Notes: generated by a model not told the origin, from the sequence alone. DNA of 64,000 nt from Sagittula stellata E-37 (GCF_039724765.1 NZ_CP155729.1:3667501-3731500); one strand, 5' to 3'. Shown: positions 15,696 through 25,966, numbered from the stretch's first letter. Numbers and translations are program-made.

Positions 15696-16696
15696 CAGGC
15701 GGCTTCGGCCCGCGAAATGCGCTGCATCGCCTCTGCCGCAATCGCGAAGGACTTCACGCGCGCATCGTGATCGTGGATCTGGCCAGTGAAGATGACCTCG
15801 TCGGGGCGATGCTCGGCGATCAGGGCGCGCAGCTGCGCCTCCACCTGCGCGGGGTCGCCTACGGCGCTGATGCGCAGGGCTTCGTCGAGCGCCGGCATGG
15901 CGCCCTGCGGCACCACATCGGACAGGTCGTCGACGGGTGCGGGCAGCTTGCCCGGCTTTCCGGTCCGCAGGCGGTAGAAGGCCTGCTGCATGGTCGTTCT
16001 CAACCGGCGGGCTTCGCGTTCGGTTTCGGCAGCGAAGACGTTGACCGCGAGCATGGCGTAGGGTTTGTCCAAGGTTTCGGACGGCCGGAAGTAGCGGCGA
16101 TAGACCTCGAACGCCTGCTCCAGTGCGGCCGGGGCAAAATGCGACGCGAAGGCGTAGGGAAGACCCAGTGCCGCGGCCACCTGTGCGCCGTAGAGGGACG
16201 ACCCCAGAACCCAGAGCGGCACCTCCGTGCCTTCGCCGGGATGGGCGCGGACCGTGCGTTCTTCGACGCGCGGACCGAAGAGCGCGCGCAGTTCGGCGAC
16301 CTCGTTGGGGAAATTCTCTGCCCTTTCAGGGTGCACGCCCAAGGCCTGCATCACCGCGTGATCACCGCCCGGCGCACGGCCGAGCCCCAGGTCGATGCGC
16401 CCCGGGTAAAGCGTCGCCAAAGTGCCGAAGGCTTCCGCAACCGCCAATGGCGCGTGGTTGGGCAACATGATCCCGCCCGCGCCGACGCGCATGCATTCCG
16501 TCAGGCCGGCGACATGCCCGATCAGGACCGCCGTCGCCGCCGAGGCAATCCCCGGCATGTTGTGGTGTTCGGCAAGCCAGTAGCGGTGATAGCCCATCGT
16601 CTCGGCGCGGCGGGCGAGGTCACCGGTGTTGCGCAGCGCATCGGCGGTTGAACTGCCTTCGGGCACCGGAGCGAGGTCGAGCAGGGAATAACGCAT
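15695..16696 (-). CDS. LLM-class (luciferase-like) flavin-dependent oxidoreductase
   Basis: A 333-residue TIM-barrel monooxygenase-like protein. It has the family's N-terminal [15 protein letters not shown], the [17 protein letters not shown] motif near residue 40 (here [12 protein letters not shown]), [16 protein letters not shown], and [13 protein letters not shown]. Members of this subgroup (often listed as alkane-1-monooxygenase-like or bacterial luciferase-like) have unassigned substrates. It is the first gene of a two-gene unit with the L,D-transpeptidase-domain protein. Confidence 0.85.
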   Translation of the reverse strand: MRYSLLDLAPVPEGSSTADALRNTGDLARRAETMGYHRYWLAEHHNMPGIASAATAVLIGHVAGLTECMRVGAGGIMLPNHAPLAVAEAFGTLATLYPGRIDLGLGRAPGGDHAVMQALGVHPERAENFPNEVAELRALFGPRVEERTVRAHPGEGTEVPLWVLGSSLYGAQVAAALGLPYAFASHFAPAALEQAFEVYRRYFRPSETLDKPYAMLAVNVFAAETEREARRLRTTMQQAFYRLRTGKPGKLPAPVDDLSDVVPQGAMPALDEALRISAVGDPAQVEAQLRALIAEHRPDEVIFTGQIHDHDARVKSFAIAAEAMQRISRAEAA

Positions 16697-16765
16697 GGGG
16701 ATCTCCTTCGGGACAAACCTATGCCTGCGGGCGCCCGGCGCAAGACCCGCGCCGCCCTGCCGTCG

Positions 16766-17842
16766 CTAGAACAGGTGGCCCGACTTCTCGGCCTTTACTG
16801 CAAGATAACGGGCGTTGAAGGGCGTTTCGCCGACTTTCAGGGGCACACGCTCGGCCACGGCAATCCCGCAGTCCGCCATCATCGCCAGCTTTGCCGGGTT
16901 GTTCGTCATCAGCCGCACGGCCCCGAATCCCAGCCGGTCGAGGATCTGCGCCCCGAGACGGAAGTCGCGTTCGTCATCTTCGAACCCGAGCCGGTGATTG
17001 GCCTCTACCGTGTCGAAACCCTGGTCCTGAAGGGCGTAAGCGCGCATCTTGTTGGCCAGCCCTATGCCCCTGCCCTCTTGCTGGAGGTAGAGCAGCACAC
17101 CGGCTCCCTCGGCCCCCATCTGCATAAGCGCCGCGTTCAACTGGGGCCCGCAGTCACACTTCAGCGAGCCAAGCAGATCGCCAGTGAAGCAGGCGGAGTG
17201 GAGGCGCGCCAGGACCGGCTTGGCGCGATCCGGGCGGCCGATCTCGATGGCGTAATGCTCTTCCGAGCCGTCTTCTGGACGGTAGATATGCAGGCGGGCG
17301 TCCTCCGCCGCGCGCAGGGGCACCCGGGCTGAGACGACGTGGCGCAGGACCGGGGCTGCCTCAAGGAAGGGCGCGGCGGCATTCGCGTCGACGGACACCA
17401 GCGCCTCGACCGCGGCGAAGTCCGGCTTTACCTGCACGACGAGCGCGGCCGGAAGCAGGCGCGCGCCCTTGCAAAGGATGACGGCCAGCCTGTGCAGCCC
17501 TGCATCCCCACCACGCCGTGTCATCAGCGGGCCCTTCATCGGCTTTGACAGATCCTCGGAAGGATCGGCAACGCCTTGCACCCACGACAGGGCTGCCCCG
17601 TTCGGCACAGCGACCCGGGCAATGTCACCGTCGTAGGCCCGCGCCTTGAGCGTCTCGGCCCGGCGGCCGGTGATGGCCAGATCCACATCGCCAAGCGCCG
17701 TCATACCCGCCAACCGCCCTGCGGCAATGGTTTCCGCCGCGCCGACCAGCACGGCAGATTCGCCAGAGGTCAGCACCACCGGCACACCCATACGCAGGTC
17801 CGCGCGTGCCCGCGCCAGTGTCTCGTTCAGATCCGGCCTCAT
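16766..17842 (-). CDS. ribA: GTP cyclohydrolase II
   Basis: Catalyses the first committed step of riboflavin synthesis, GTP to 2,5-diamino-6-ribosylamino-pyrimidinone phosphate. Residues about 165-358 form the GTP cyclohydrolase II domain, with the zinc cysteines C218, C229 and C231 in [18 protein letters not shown], the QEGRGIGL loop and the late TNNPAKL motif. Residues 1-160 resemble a degenerate DHBP-synthase-like domain without its acidic active-site motifs, an arrangement seen in Rhodobacterales and other alphaproteobacteria. The E to A change in HSACFTGD (usually HSEC) is worth noting. It stands alone, facing the response regulator at 18008. Confidence 0.88.
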   Translation of the reverse strand: MRPDLNETLARARADLRMGVPVVLTSGESAVLVGAAETIAAGRLAGMTALGDVDLAITGRRAETLKARAYDGDIARVAVPNGAALSWVQGVADPSEDLSKPMKGPLMTRRGGDAGLHRLAVILCKGARLLPAALVVQVKPDFAAVEALVSVDANAAAPFLEAAPVLRHVVSARVPLRAAEDARLHIYRPEDGSEEHYAIEIGRPDRAKPVLARLHSACFTGDLLGSLKCDCGPQLNAALMQMGAEGAGVLLYLQQEGRGIGLANKMRAYALQDQGFDTVEANHRLGFEDDERDFRLGAQILDRLGFGAVRLMTNNPAKLAMMADCGIAVAERVPLKVGETPFNARYLAVKAEKSGHLF

Positions 17843-18007
17843 GAATCGCGCCTCCAGACCGTTGTTTCAGTGGCTGTTTCGGCAGGGGGCCGAATTTGTA
17901 ACAATCCCCGGTCTCACACACGAGACCGTGAACCGACTGCCACATTCCTTGTCAGCGCCCCTGCATGGCGCCATCTGCCTGAAAAGACAACATCGAGGAG
18001 CCCGACG

Positions 18008-18694
18008 ATGGCGCAACTCAGAAATATCCTTCTCGTCGACGATGACGAGGATCTGCGGGAAGCTCTGGCAGAGCAATTGATCATGACCGAGGACTTCGAG
18101 GTCTTCGAAGCCGACAGCGCAGCGACCGCGATGTCCCGCGCGAAGGAGCAGGTCTACGATCTGATCATTCTGGACGTGGGCCTGCCGGACACCGACGGCC
18201 GGGAACTTTGCCGCCTGATGCGCAAACAAGGCGTGAAATCCCCGATCATCATGCTGACCGGCCACGACTCGGACGCCGACACCATCCTCGGCCTCGACGC
18301 GGGCGCAAACGACTACGTCACAAAGCCGTTCAAATTCCCGGTCCTTCTCGCGCGTATCCGGGCGCAACTGCGTCAGCACGAACAGTCGGAAGATGCGATC
18401 TTTACCGTCGGCCCCTACACCTTCAAACCGGCGATGAAGGTGCTGGAGACCGAGGACAATCGCAAGATCCGCCTGACGGAGAAGGAAACCAACATCCTGA
18501 AGTTCCTATACCGTTCGACGGATGGCGTGGTGCCGCGCGACACGCTGCTGCACGAGGTCTGGGGCTACAACGCGGGCGTCACCACGCACACGCTCGAGAC
18601 GCATATCTATCGTCTGCGTCAAAAGATTGAACCGGATCCGTCCAACGCGCGTTTGCTGGTTACAGAATCCGGTGGCTACCGGCTCGTATCCTGA
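18008..18694 (+). CDS. OmpR/PhoB-family response regulator
   Basis: A 228-residue two-component DNA-binding regulator. The receiver has DDD at 11-13, D56 in ILDVGLP as phospho-acceptor, and K in YVTKPFKF. The C-terminal winged helix spans about 135-228, with the recognition-helix region HTLETHIYRLRQKIEPDP and the terminal ESGGYRLV. ATG at 18008 is preceded by GAGGAG. No histidine kinase is adjacent. It is distinct from the PetR protein at 1156. A candidate small transcript and terminator follow it. Confidence 0.88.
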   Translation: MAQLRNILLVDDDEDLREALAEQLIMTEDFEVFEADSAATAMSRAKEQVYDLIILDVGLPDTDGRELCRLMRKQGVKSPIIMLTGHDSDADTILGLDAGANDYVTKPFKFPVLLARIRAQLRQHEQSEDAIFTVGPYTFKPAMKVLETEDNRKIRLTEKETNILKFLYRSTDGVVPRDTLLHEVWGYNAGVTTHTLETHIYRLRQKIEPDPSNARLLVTESGGYRLVS

Positions 18695-18867
18695 TTGATA
18701 GTCGCCCCCTTGAGGACCATGGCAATTGCGCAACACTCTGATCGCATGCAGAACATGTCGCAGTCTCAGTTGTCATGGATCAAAGTAATATCGAGCCTGC
18801 ACCTTACATGCAGGTAACAGTTCCCGTCGCATATGCGGGTCATCATATGCACCTCCCTGTTGGACTT

Positions 18868-18897
18868 GGCCCGGGCATTCGCCCGGGTCTTTTTTTC
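18868..18897 (+). terminator. Rho-independent terminator
   Basis: A 7-bp perfect stem CCCGGGC / GCCCGGG (18870-18887) around an ATTC loop, extendable by a G-U and a G-C pair, followed by seven T residues (18890-18896). It reads on the plus strand and lies about 175 bases after the response-regulator stop. Confidence 0.9.
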
Positions 18898-18910
18898 CCG
18901 CTGGGACTGG

Positions 18911-19276
18911 TCAGGCGCCGGTCGCGTCCTTCCGCGCATCCAGGTAGATCCGCACCGCGTCCTGCACGTGCCGGAACCTGTCGCCGCCCAGGTGCTTGCC
19001 TCCGTACCAGCGGGTCACCACGACGATTTCTCCGGTCAGACCCTCGCGTTCCAGCATCCGCAGGATCACCATGCCTGCGCCGCTTTCGCCGTCGTCGTTC
19101 TTGATCGGGCCATCTTCGGTCAGCAGACCCCAGGAATTGTGGGTGGCCTTCGCGAACTTCTTGTTCCGTTTGAGCTGAGCCAGAAAAGCCTGCGCCGCCT
19201 CACCTGATGCGCACGGTCCACCGGATACTGCGTAGCGCGAGCCGCGATCGGAGATGATGTTCTGAAGGATCAGCAT
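18911..19276 (-). CDS. YigZ/IMPACT-family protein (short form)
   Basis: A 121-residue protein corresponding to the N-terminal UPF0029 domain of YigZ/IMPACT. The signatures are FAKATHNSWGLL, NDDGESGAGM and VVTRWYGGKHLGGDRF, corresponding to the family's DDGEP-GTAG and VRYFGG-LG motifs. Full-length YigZ is about 200 residues; the C-terminal ferredoxin-like domain is absent here. In eukaryotes IMPACT modulates translation-stress signalling; the bacterial role is not settled. It converges with the plus-strand terminator upstream. Confidence 0.8.
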   Translation of the reverse strand: MLILQNIISDRGSRYAVSGGPCASGEAAQAFLAQLKRNKKFAKATHNSWGLLTEDGPIKNDDGESGAGMVILRMLEREGLTGEIVVVTRWYGGKHLGGDRFRHVQDAVRIYLDARKDATGA

Positions 19277-19485
19277 GACAGCGCGCCTACACCGGGCGGT
19301 CGTTACATCGCAAGAGGGGCCGGATCTTCCCTCGGCGAGATCGCACTGCCAATCCGCCTGTTGACAGCAACCGTTCTTTGGAAACCGTGTGAAAATCTGG
19401 CTGCCGTGAAATAGGTGGCGATAACGCTAGCAACGCCTGCACGCCTTCCGGCGTTGAACGGAGAATACACCAGTCAGGAGAGCCC

Positions 19486-19881
19486 ATGGCCCAGGATTTC
19501 AACACCTTCATGGAAACGCGAGAGGCTGCTGCCCGGGAATACGTGCAGGGCCGTCCCGAGGCGCTGCTGGCGCTCTCTGTCGAGGAAGGCCAGTCGACGT
19601 TCTACGATCCGATGGGCGGCGTGACAGCAGGGGCCGTCGCGGTGAACAACACCAACGAAGCCGCAGCGGAGCGTTTCGCGCCGGGCGGAACGACGCACTT
19701 CGAGATCCTCGATCAGGGCGCGGCGGGCGGCATCGGGTTCTGGACCGGCTTCCAGCACGCCGAGGTCTGCCTCGCCGACGAGGACGGCAAGACGCCCATG
19801 ACATTGCGCGTGACCGAGATTTTCCGCGAAACCGAAAGCGGGTGGAAGCTGATCCACCGTCATGCCAGCCGCGCCCGGTAG
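19486..19881 (+). CDS. SnoaL/NTF2-like domain protein
   Basis: A 131-residue single-domain protein of the NTF2-like cone fold (SnoaL/DUF4440 type). It shows an N-terminal helix with ARE...RPEALLALSVEEGQSTFYDPMGG, the central GTTHFEILDQG strand, and the closing strand pair TLRVTEIFRETESGWKLIHRHAS, which is diagnostic. Such proteins are often isomerases, hydrolases or ligand-binding stress proteins; no substrate can be inferred. The start at 19486 has a GGAG site (AGGAGAGCCC) upstream. Confidence 0.8.
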   Translation: MAQDFNTFMETREAAAREYVQGRPEALLALSVEEGQSTFYDPMGGVTAGAVAVNNTNEAAAERFAPGGTTHFEILDQGAAGGIGFWTGFQHAEVCLADEDGKTPMTLRVTEIFRETESGWKLIHRHASRAR

Positions 19882-19890
19882 GCTCGCCGC

Positions 19891-19926
19891 AAACGAAAAC
19901 GGGCGGCCCGAAGTCCGGACCGCCCG
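19891..19926 (-). terminator. Terminator of pnp
   Basis: Arms CGGGCGG (19900-19906) and CCGCCCG (19920-19926), with further inner pairing. On the minus strand the stem is followed by GTTTTCGTTTG, so it fits the end of the pnp transcript, some 40 bases after its stop. Confidence 0.75.
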
Positions 19927-19933
19927 CATTATC

Positions 19934-19958
19934 GTAGGGTGGGGCTGTGCGCCACCCG
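19934..19958. repeat. Short palindromic intergenic repeat, family 1
   Basis: GTAGGGTGGGG... with arms GGGTGG (19937-19942) and CCACCC (19952-19957), between the pnp stop and the pnp terminator. Confidence 0.7.
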
Positions 19959-19967
19959 GCCCGAAGG

Positions 19968-22109
19968 TCAGTCAGCCTGCTCGGCTTCCTTTTCCTTCGC
20001 CATCTCTTCGCCGGTCTCCTGGTCGACCATCTTCATGGCAAGGCGCACCTTGCCACGGTCGTCGAAGCCCAGAAGCTTCACGTAGACTTCCTGGCCTTCC
20101 TTCAGAACATCCGACGGGTGGTTCAGGCGGCGGTTCTCGATCTGGCTGACGTGCACAAGGCCGTCACGCTTGCCGAAGAAGTTCACGAAGGCGCCGAAGT
20201 CGACGATCTTCACGACCTTGCCCTTGTAGACATGGCCTTCCTCCGGCTCTGCGACGATCGCGTAGATCATGTCATAGGCCTTCTGGATGGCTTCCCCGTT
20301 CGGCGAGGCGATCTTGATCACGCCGTCGTCGTTGATGTCCACCTTCGCGCCGGACACTTCCACGATCTCACGGATGACCTTGCCGCCGGACCCGATCACT
20401 TCACGGATCTTGTCGGTCGGGATGTTCATCGTCTCGATGCGCGGCGCATGTTCAGAGAACGAGCCCGCCTCGGAGATGGCTTTCGACATCTCGCCGAGGA
20501 TGTGCATCCGGCCTTCCTTGGCCTGGGACAGCGCGGTCTTCATGATCTCAGGGGTGATGCCCGCGACCTTGATGTCCATCTGCAGCGACGTGATGCCGTT
20601 CTCGGTGCCTGCGACCTTGAAGTCCATGTCGCCAAGGTGATCCTCGTCGCCGAGGATGTCGGTCAGGATCCCGTAGGAGCCGTCCTCTTCAAGCACCAGC
20701 CCCATGGCCACACCGGCCACGGCCGACTTCAGCGGAACGCCCGCGTCCATCATGGACAGCGAACCGCCGCAGACGGACGCCATCGAGGACGAACCGTTGG
20801 ACTCGGTGATCTCGGAGACCAAGCGGATTGTGTAGGGGAAGTCCGTTGCCGCGGGCAGGACTGCCTGCAGGGCGCGCCATGCCAGCTTGCCGTGGCCGAT
20901 CTCGCGACGGCCGGGGGAGCCGACGCGGCCCACTTCGCCGACCGAGTACGGCGGGAAGTTGTAGTGCAGCAGGAAGTTGGACTTGTAAGTGCCCTGCAGC
21001 GCGTCGATCATTTGCTCGTCGTCGCCGGTGCCCAGCGTGGTCACGACCAGCGCCTGCGTCTCGCCACGTGTGAACAGGGCCGAACCGTGGGTCCGCGGCA
21101 GGATGCCGGTTTCCGAAACGATGGACCGGACCTGGTCCAGTGCGCGGCCGTCGATGCGGCGCTTGTTGACGACCACGTCGGAACGCAGAACCTGGGACTC
21201 AAGCTTCTTCAGCGCGGAGCCGAGGTTGGCGTCGGCCAGTTGCTCTTCGCTGAGCCCTGCCTTGATCTCGTCCTTGACGGCGGCAACAGCGGCAACGCGC
21301 TCCTGCTTGTCAGAGATCGCATAGGCGACCTTCATCTTCTCTTCGCCCGCCGCCTTCACGACGCCGAACAGTTCCGAGTAATCCGGCGGGGTGAACTCGA
21401 ACGGCTCTTTCGCCGCATCTTCGGCCAGGTCGATGATCAGGTCGATGACCGGCTGGATCTGTTCGTGCGCGAACATCACGGCGCCCAGCATCTCGTCCTC
21501 GGTCAGCTCATAAGCCTCGGACTCCACCATCATGACGGCGTCCTTGGTGCCCGCAACCACGAGGTCCAGACGTTGATCCGGGTTGTCCCGCAGCAGGTGC
21601 ATGTCGTCGACGGTCGGGTTCAGCACGTAGGATCCGTCCTCGTAGCCGACGCGTGCACCGGCGATCGGGCCCATGAAGGGCGCGCCAGAGATCGTCAGGG
21701 CGGCAGAGGCCGCGATCATCGCCACGATGTCGGGATCGTTGACGAGGTCATGGCTCAGCACGGTGCACATCACCAGCACTTCGTTCTTGAAGCCGGGGAC
21801 GAACAGCGGGCGGATCGGACGGTCGATCAGGCGCGCGGTCAGCGTTTCCTTCTCGGTCGGACGCGCCTCGCGCTTGAAGAAGCCGCCCGGGATCTTGCCG
21901 GCGGCGTAGTATTTTTCCTGGTAATGGACGGTCAGCGGGAAGAAGTCCTGCCCTTCCTTCTGCGTCTTTGCAAAGGTCACGTTGGCCATGACCGAGGTCT
22001 CGCCCAGAGTGGCGATCACGGTGCCGTCTGCCTGGCGCGCAACCTTGCCGGTTTCCAGTGTCAGCGTCTCTTCGCCCCACTGGAGTGTTTTCTTCACTTC
22101 TTTGAACAT
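19968..22109 (-). CDS. pnp: Polynucleotide phosphorylase
   Basis: A 713-residue phosphorolytic 3'-5' exoribonuclease, core of the degradosome and of mRNA turnover. Two RNase PH domains occupy about 1-545, with the catalytic second domain around [23 protein letters not shown] domain ([10 protein letters not shown]) and an S1 domain ([15 protein letters not shown]) follow. The start is the ATG at 22109 ([16 protein letters not shown]), which matches the family N-terminus and has AGGA upstream; an open frame extends to 22424 but its residues are not PNPase-like. Its usual partner rpsO is not adjacent but 3.2 kb upstream. Confidence 0.95.
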   Translation of the reverse strand: MFKEVKKTLQWGEETLTLETGKVARQADGTVIATLGETSVMANVTFAKTQKEGQDFFPLTVHYQEKYYAAGKIPGGFFKREARPTEKETLTARLIDRPIRPLFVPGFKNEVLVMCTVLSHDLVNDPDIVAMIAASAALTISGAPFMGPIAGARVGYEDGSYVLNPTVDDMHLLRDNPDQRLDLVVAGTKDAVMMVESEAYELTEDEMLGAVMFAHEQIQPVIDLIIDLAEDAAKEPFEFTPPDYSELFGVVKAAGEEKMKVAYAISDKQERVAAVAAVKDEIKAGLSEEQLADANLGSALKKLESQVLRSDVVVNKRRIDGRALDQVRSIVSETGILPRTHGSALFTRGETQALVVTTLGTGDDEQMIDALQGTYKSNFLLHYNFPPYSVGEVGRVGSPGRREIGHGKLAWRALQAVLPAATDFPYTIRLVSEITESNGSSSMASVCGGSLSMMDAGVPLKSAVAGVAMGLVLEEDGSYGILTDILGDEDHLGDMDFKVAGTENGITSLQMDIKVAGITPEIMKTALSQAKEGRMHILGEMSKAISEAGSFSEHAPRIETMNIPTDKIREVIGSGGKVIREIVEVSGAKVDINDDGVIKIASPNGEAIQKAYDMIYAIVAEPEEGHVYKGKVVKIVDFGAFVNFFGKRDGLVHVSQIENRRLNHPSDVLKEGQEVYVKLLGFDDRGKVRLAMKMVDQETGEEMAKEKEAEQAD

Positions 22110-22453
22110 CGTCGTATCCTGTCTGGAGGCACTCCCGAGCCCTCTCGGGTCCTCCGTTTGCATGGCGGCCCCATTGCCGCCGACCCCTCTCATCGTTTCA
22201 TGCGCCGGGGTCAGTGCGTCACGTCTCAGATGAAGGGGCCATACAGGAAAAGCGGTGTCATGGAAACCCGCTTTGAGCACGGCAAAACCGACTGTGAATA
22301 CGGGTTGAACGGGCGTTGCCGGGACCGCGCCGGGCACGGCGACCGACACCGGTTCGGCCGATGCTGCGCCACGGTTGCGCGCCGTTCGGGGACACGCCAT
22401 TGACAGCGCCCGCAAGGCTCGCAACCCTTGGCCACCCCAAGGTCGGAGCCACC
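22110..22453. other. 344-bp divergent region between pnp and nitroreductase
   Basis: No gene is supported. It must carry the pnp promoter and leader, and the promoter of the nitroreductase. A short hairpin, CCCGAG-CCCT-CTCGGG (22136-22151), lies in the pnp leader about 30 bases from the start codon. Whether it takes part in the leader-dependent autoregulation known for E. coli pnp is not shown. Confidence 0.5.
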
Positions 22454-23146
22454 ATGTTCACGAAGTCAGCCCTCGCCTACGAAGCCCTGCCCCTGCCCAC
22501 ACGCGACGCGCTCTCCGACGCGCAGATGCGCCATGCGGCGGACCTGTTCCTTGCCGCCATGCAGACCCGGCACACGGTGCGTGACTTCTCGCCCCGCGCG
22601 GTGCCGCGAGAGCTGATCGAGACCTGCATCCGCACAGCCGGCTCCGCCCCCTCTGGCGCCAACCACCAGCCTTGGCACTTCGTCGCCGTGGCGAATCCGG
22701 ACCTCAAACGCCGCATCCGCGCCGCCGCCGAAGAAGAAGAGGCCCGCTTCTACGACGGAGCCGCCGGCGACGAGTGGCTTTCCGCGCTCGAACCGATTGG
22801 CACCGGCCCGTCCAAGCCGCACCTGGAAGATGCCCCATGGCTAATCGTTGTCTTCGCCCAACGGTACGGGCTGTTCGACGACGGCACGCGCTACAAGAAC
22901 TACTACGTCCCCGAAAGCACCGGCATCGCAGCGGGGTTTCTGATCGCGGCGCTGCACCAGGCCGGGCTTGCCTGCCTGCCGCACACGCCGAATCCCATGA
23001 AATTCCTCACAGAAGTTCTGGGCCGGCCCGAAAGCGAAAAACCGATCATGATCCTCGCCTGTGGTCATCCCGCCGCCGACGCGACGATCCCCCGCGCCGC
23101 CACGATCAAGAAGCCGCTCTCCGAGATCCTCACCATCGCCGAGTGA
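22454..23146 (+). CDS. Nitroreductase family protein
   Basis: A 230-residue FMN-dependent oxidoreductase of the NfsA/FRP fold. Motifs: [23 protein letters not shown] at about 44-66, then [13 protein letters not shown], the FMN-binding loop common to the family, and a C-terminal region [16 protein letters not shown]. The insertion [26 protein letters not shown] resembles BluB-like and iodotyrosine-deiodinase-like members, so the substrate may not be a nitro compound. ATG at 22454 has GGAG five bases upstream. Confidence 0.85.
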   Translation: MFTKSALAYEALPLPTRDALSDAQMRHAADLFLAAMQTRHTVRDFSPRAVPRELIETCIRTAGSAPSGANHQPWHFVAVANPDLKRRIRAAAEEEEARFYDGAAGDEWLSALEPIGTGPSKPHLEDAPWLIVVFAQRYGLFDDGTRYKNYYVPESTGIAAGFLIAALHQAGLACLPHTPNPMKFLTEVLGRPESEKPIMILACGHPAADATIPRAATIKKPLSEILTIAE

Positions 23147-23273
23147 TCCACGCTCCGGATGTCACCCGGGTCACGGCTGTCCAACAAAGTGACCAGGCTG
23201 ACGGTTTTGCATCTGCGTCCGGCTCAGGGCGTGTTATGGACGGCAAAAAACCAGTCATTTCCGGACAGTGCCA

Positions 23274-24542
23274 ATGAACATTCTCCAGATCGCATCGCTT
23301 CTGATCGTCCTCTCCGCCCTCTTCGGCACGATCAACTACTTCATTCTGAAGCTGCCCTCCGCCATCGGCATCCTCGTCGTGGCGCTGCTTACCTCCATCG
23401 GTGCCCTCCTGCTGGACAGGGTCGTGCCAAGCCTCACGCTGGCGGACGACTTGAGGACCATAGTCACAGACATCGACTTTTCCGATGCCCTGCTCGAAGG
23501 CATGCTGGGCCTGCTGCTCTTTGCCGGTGCGCTGCACGTCAAACTGTCAGATCTGAAGGACGTCTGGCCGACCGTGCTGCTGATGGCCACCGCAGGCGTC
23601 GCCCTGTCGACCGGTGTCATCGGTCTTGGCTTTCATTGGCTGACCGGCGCGCCGATCCTTGTGGCCCTGGTCTTCGGGGCGCTGATCTCGCCCACCGATC
23701 CGGTCGCGGTCATGGGCGTCCTGAAGGAGGCCAACCTGCCCAAGTCCCTTGAAACGCAGGTCGCGGGCGAGAGCCTGTTCAACGACGGTGTGGGATACGT
23801 GGTCTACCTCGTGCTGATCGGGCTCGCTTTCCCGGCAGCCGCAGCGCACGGGGCGCATGGCAGCGGCGAAGCCTCCCCCGCACTCGAAGCGCTGCGGCTC
23901 TTTGCGCAAGAGGCCCTCGGCGGGGCGGCGCTTGGCCTCGTGCTGGGCTGGCTGACCTTCCGGGTGATGCGTCACATCGACGACTACTCCCTTGAGGTCC
24001 TCATGACGCTCGCGCTTGCCTTCGGCGGCTACGAGCTTGCCATTGCGTTGCATGTTTCCGCCCCCATCGCAGCGGTCTGTGCCGGGCTGCTGATCGGCGA
24101 TATCGGGGCCAAGCACGGCATGTCGGAGACGACCCGCGAATACGTCGAGAAGTTCTGGGTGCTCGTCGACGAGATCCTGAACGCGGTGCTCTTCATGCTG
24201 ATCGGCGTGGAAATCTTTGCCGTGCAACTCGACATGGACGCGCTCGTCACCGGAGTGTTCTGTATCGCGTTGGCCTTGCTGGGGCGGTCGGTTGCCGTCG
24301 TTGTGCCGGTCCTGATGCTGAAACCCTTCCAGACCTTCGCTCGGGGTGTCATCCCGATCATGACCTGGGGCGGGCTGAAAGGCGGCATTTCCGTCGCCCT
24401 CGCCCTGTCTCTGCCCGAGAGTGAATGGAAATCGCTGATCCTGACCGCCACCTACGTGATCGTCGTCTTCTCGATCATCGTGCAGGGTCTGACAATCGGC
24501 AGGCTCGCCAACCGCGTCGGACGGGAACCCGACCTGGTGTGA
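23274..24542 (+). CDS. Sodium:proton antiporter, CPA1 (NhaP-like) family
   Basis: A 422-residue inner-membrane cation/proton antiporter with about twelve hydrophobic helices. The CPA1 exchange motifs are present: SPTDPVAVMGVLKEANLP and VAGESLFNDGVGYV, whose aspartates carry the exchange chemistry. The C-terminus ends in the membrane without a long cytoplasmic tail. I chose ATG 23274 over a GTG six bases earlier. A marine habitat fits a need for Na+ export. The nitroreductase ends 127 bases upstream and the GST gene follows 74 bases downstream, all on one strand. Confidence 0.9.
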   Translation: MNILQIASLLIVLSALFGTINYFILKLPSAIGILVVALLTSIGALLLDRVVPSLTLADDLRTIVTDIDFSDALLEGMLGLLLFAGALHVKLSDLKDVWPTVLLMATAGVALSTGVIGLGFHWLTGAPILVALVFGALISPTDPVAVMGVLKEANLPKSLETQVAGESLFNDGVGYVVYLVLIGLAFPAAAAHGAHGSGEASPALEALRLFAQEALGGAALGLVLGWLTFRVMRHIDDYSLEVLMTLALAFGGYELAIALHVSAPIAAVCAGLLIGDIGAKHGMSETTREYVEKFWVLVDEILNAVLFMLIGVEIFAVQLDMDALVTGVFCIALALLGRSVAVVVPVLMLKPFQTFARGVIPIMTWGGLKGGISVALALSLPESEWKSLILTATYVIVVFSIIVQGLTIGRLANRVGREPDLV

Positions 24543-24616
24543 GGCGGTCCTTCCCTGCCATAAACTGGCAGGGGGTTGGGTTAGCTAGCGGTACACACTG
24601 CAACAAGGACCAAGCC

Positions 24617-25228
24617 ATGCTAACGCTCTACCATTCTCCGATGTCCCGATCCTCGCGCATCGTCACGTTGATCGAGGAACTCGGCGCCGAGGACGCCGTC
24701 GCCGTGCGCACGGTCAACATCACCCGTGCGGATGGGTCTGGCGGCCCCGACGCCGGCAATCCGCACCCGGAAAAGAAGGTCCCCGCACTGGATCACGACG
24801 GGACAGTCATCGTCGAGAGTATCGCGATCGCCCAGCATCTGTGCGAGCTTTTCCCGGACGCCGGCATGTTGCCGCCCTCCGGTACGCCCGACCGTGCCAA
24901 GTGCTTGGAATGGCTGGCCTGGTACGCAGGAGTGGTGGAGCCTGTGGTGGTGGCCAAGTTCCTCAACATCGAAAATCCGGGCTTTCGATCCAACTTCCGC
25001 GGCTGGCAAGAGGTGGTCGACCGCCTTTCAAGCGCATTGAAGGCACGGGAATACCTCGTTGGCGACAGCTTCTCCGTCGCCGATCTCATCGTGAGTTCGT
25101 TGTTCCGGTGGATGCCCGACCTCGTGCCGGACGATGCAGGTATTCGCGGTTGGGTCGAACGGTGCAATGCCCGCCCCGCGTCGCAAAACACAATGGCGCG
25201 CGACTCGGCGCTTGCCACCGTGGAGTAA
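24617..25228 (+). CDS. Glutathione S-transferase family protein
   Basis: A 203-residue thioredoxin-fold plus all-alpha protein. The N-terminal domain starts MLTLYHSPMSRSSRIVTLIEELG and contains KKVPALDHDGTVIVESIAIAQHL, where VPAL and ESIAI contact glutathione. The C-terminal helical domain ends with the FSVADLIVSSLFRW capping motif common to the superfamily. AAGGAC lies before the ATG. The substrate is unknown. It ends just before the convergent rpsO terminator. Confidence 0.88.
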   Translation: MLTLYHSPMSRSSRIVTLIEELGAEDAVAVRTVNITRADGSGGPDAGNPHPEKKVPALDHDGTVIVESIAIAQHLCELFPDAGMLPPSGTPDRAKCLEWLAWYAGVVEPVVVAKFLNIENPGFRSNFRGWQEVVDRLSSALKAREYLVGDSFSVADLIVSSLFRWMPDLVPDDAGIRGWVERCNARPASQNTMARDSALATVE

Positions 25229-25241
25229 GCATCGACAAACG

Positions 25242-25270
25242 AAAAACGCCCGCTCCTGTCGGAGCGGGCG
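25242..25270 (-). terminator. Terminator of rpsO
   Basis: A perfect 10-bp stem CGCCCGCTCC / GGAGCGGGCG around TGTC, followed on the minus strand by five T residues and TCGTTTG. It lies 27 bases beyond the rpsO stop. Confidence 0.92.
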
Positions 25271-25297
25271 CCTGTCCCTCGGAAAAATCCGAATGTC

Positions 25298-25567
25298 TTA
25301 GCGGCGGATGCCAAGGCTCTTGATGAGGTTCGTGTAACGTGCCTCTTCCTTGGCCTTCAGGTAATCCAGCAGCTTACGGCGCTGTGCGACGAGCTTCAGC
25401 AGACCACGACGGGAGTGGTTGTCCTTCTTGTGGGTCTTGAAGTGCTCGGTCAGGGTGGTGATACGGGAGGTCAGGATCGCGATCTGGACTTCCGGGGAAC
25501 CGGTGTCGCCCTCTTTCGTCGCGTATTCCTTCATCAGACGGTTTTTTTCTTCTGCAGTGATCGACAT
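25298..25567 (-). CDS. rpsO: 30S ribosomal protein S15
   Basis: An 89-residue primary 16S rRNA-binding protein of the small-subunit platform. The full family pattern is present: [55 protein letters not shown] and [10 protein letters not shown] strong AAAGGAGA site precedes the ATG. In most bacteria rpsO is directly followed by pnp; here three plus-strand genes intervene, and rpsO has its own strong terminator, so the two are not co-transcribed. Confidence 0.97.
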   Translation of the reverse strand: MSITAEEKNRLMKEYATKEGDTGSPEVQIAILTSRITTLTEHFKTHKKDNHSRRGLLKLVAQRRKLLDYLKAKEEARYTNLIKSLGIRR

Positions 25568-25966
25568 CGGGGTCTCCTTTCGGATTAAGGGTCATGGCGC
25601 AAGCCGGGATGTCGTCCAGCAGGGCCCGTGGAGAAATCCGCCCGGCTGACCCGAACGGATGCGTGCGCATACGCGATTCCATCTGGTTTGGAAAGACCGT
25701 TTGTGCCGCGGTGCCCTGACACACTTTGCATCCGCCTGCTCCCGGCGATCACTTAGGAAGCGCAGCTCGTTTATCCATCAATTGAACGGAACCGGAAACA
25801 CCTGGAACCGAAGTGTCGGGCACCAGATGCTCCGTCCTGGCGCCAACGGGTGCGAACCATATGTGGTTCTTCACGGGTATGTCCCCGGTCAAAGCCAGGC
25901 CCTATCCACAACACCTGCGGCACATCCGCCCCGGCTGATCGCATCAGTCTGGTGCTGGGCCCCACC
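25568..25966. other. 399-bp region between rpsO and the RTX gene
   Basis: No coding frame is supported. It should contain the rpsO promoter. A 6-bp inverted repeat GAACCA-TATG-TGGTTC sits at 25854-25869; its role is unknown, and it is the only structured element I notice. Confidence 0.5.

Noticed and set aside
19947..22403. An 818-codon plus-strand open frame covering pnp
   Set aside because: It is antisense to the clear PNPase gene, rich in His, Arg and Val from complementary codons, and has no ribosome site. High GC content makes long antisense frames common here.
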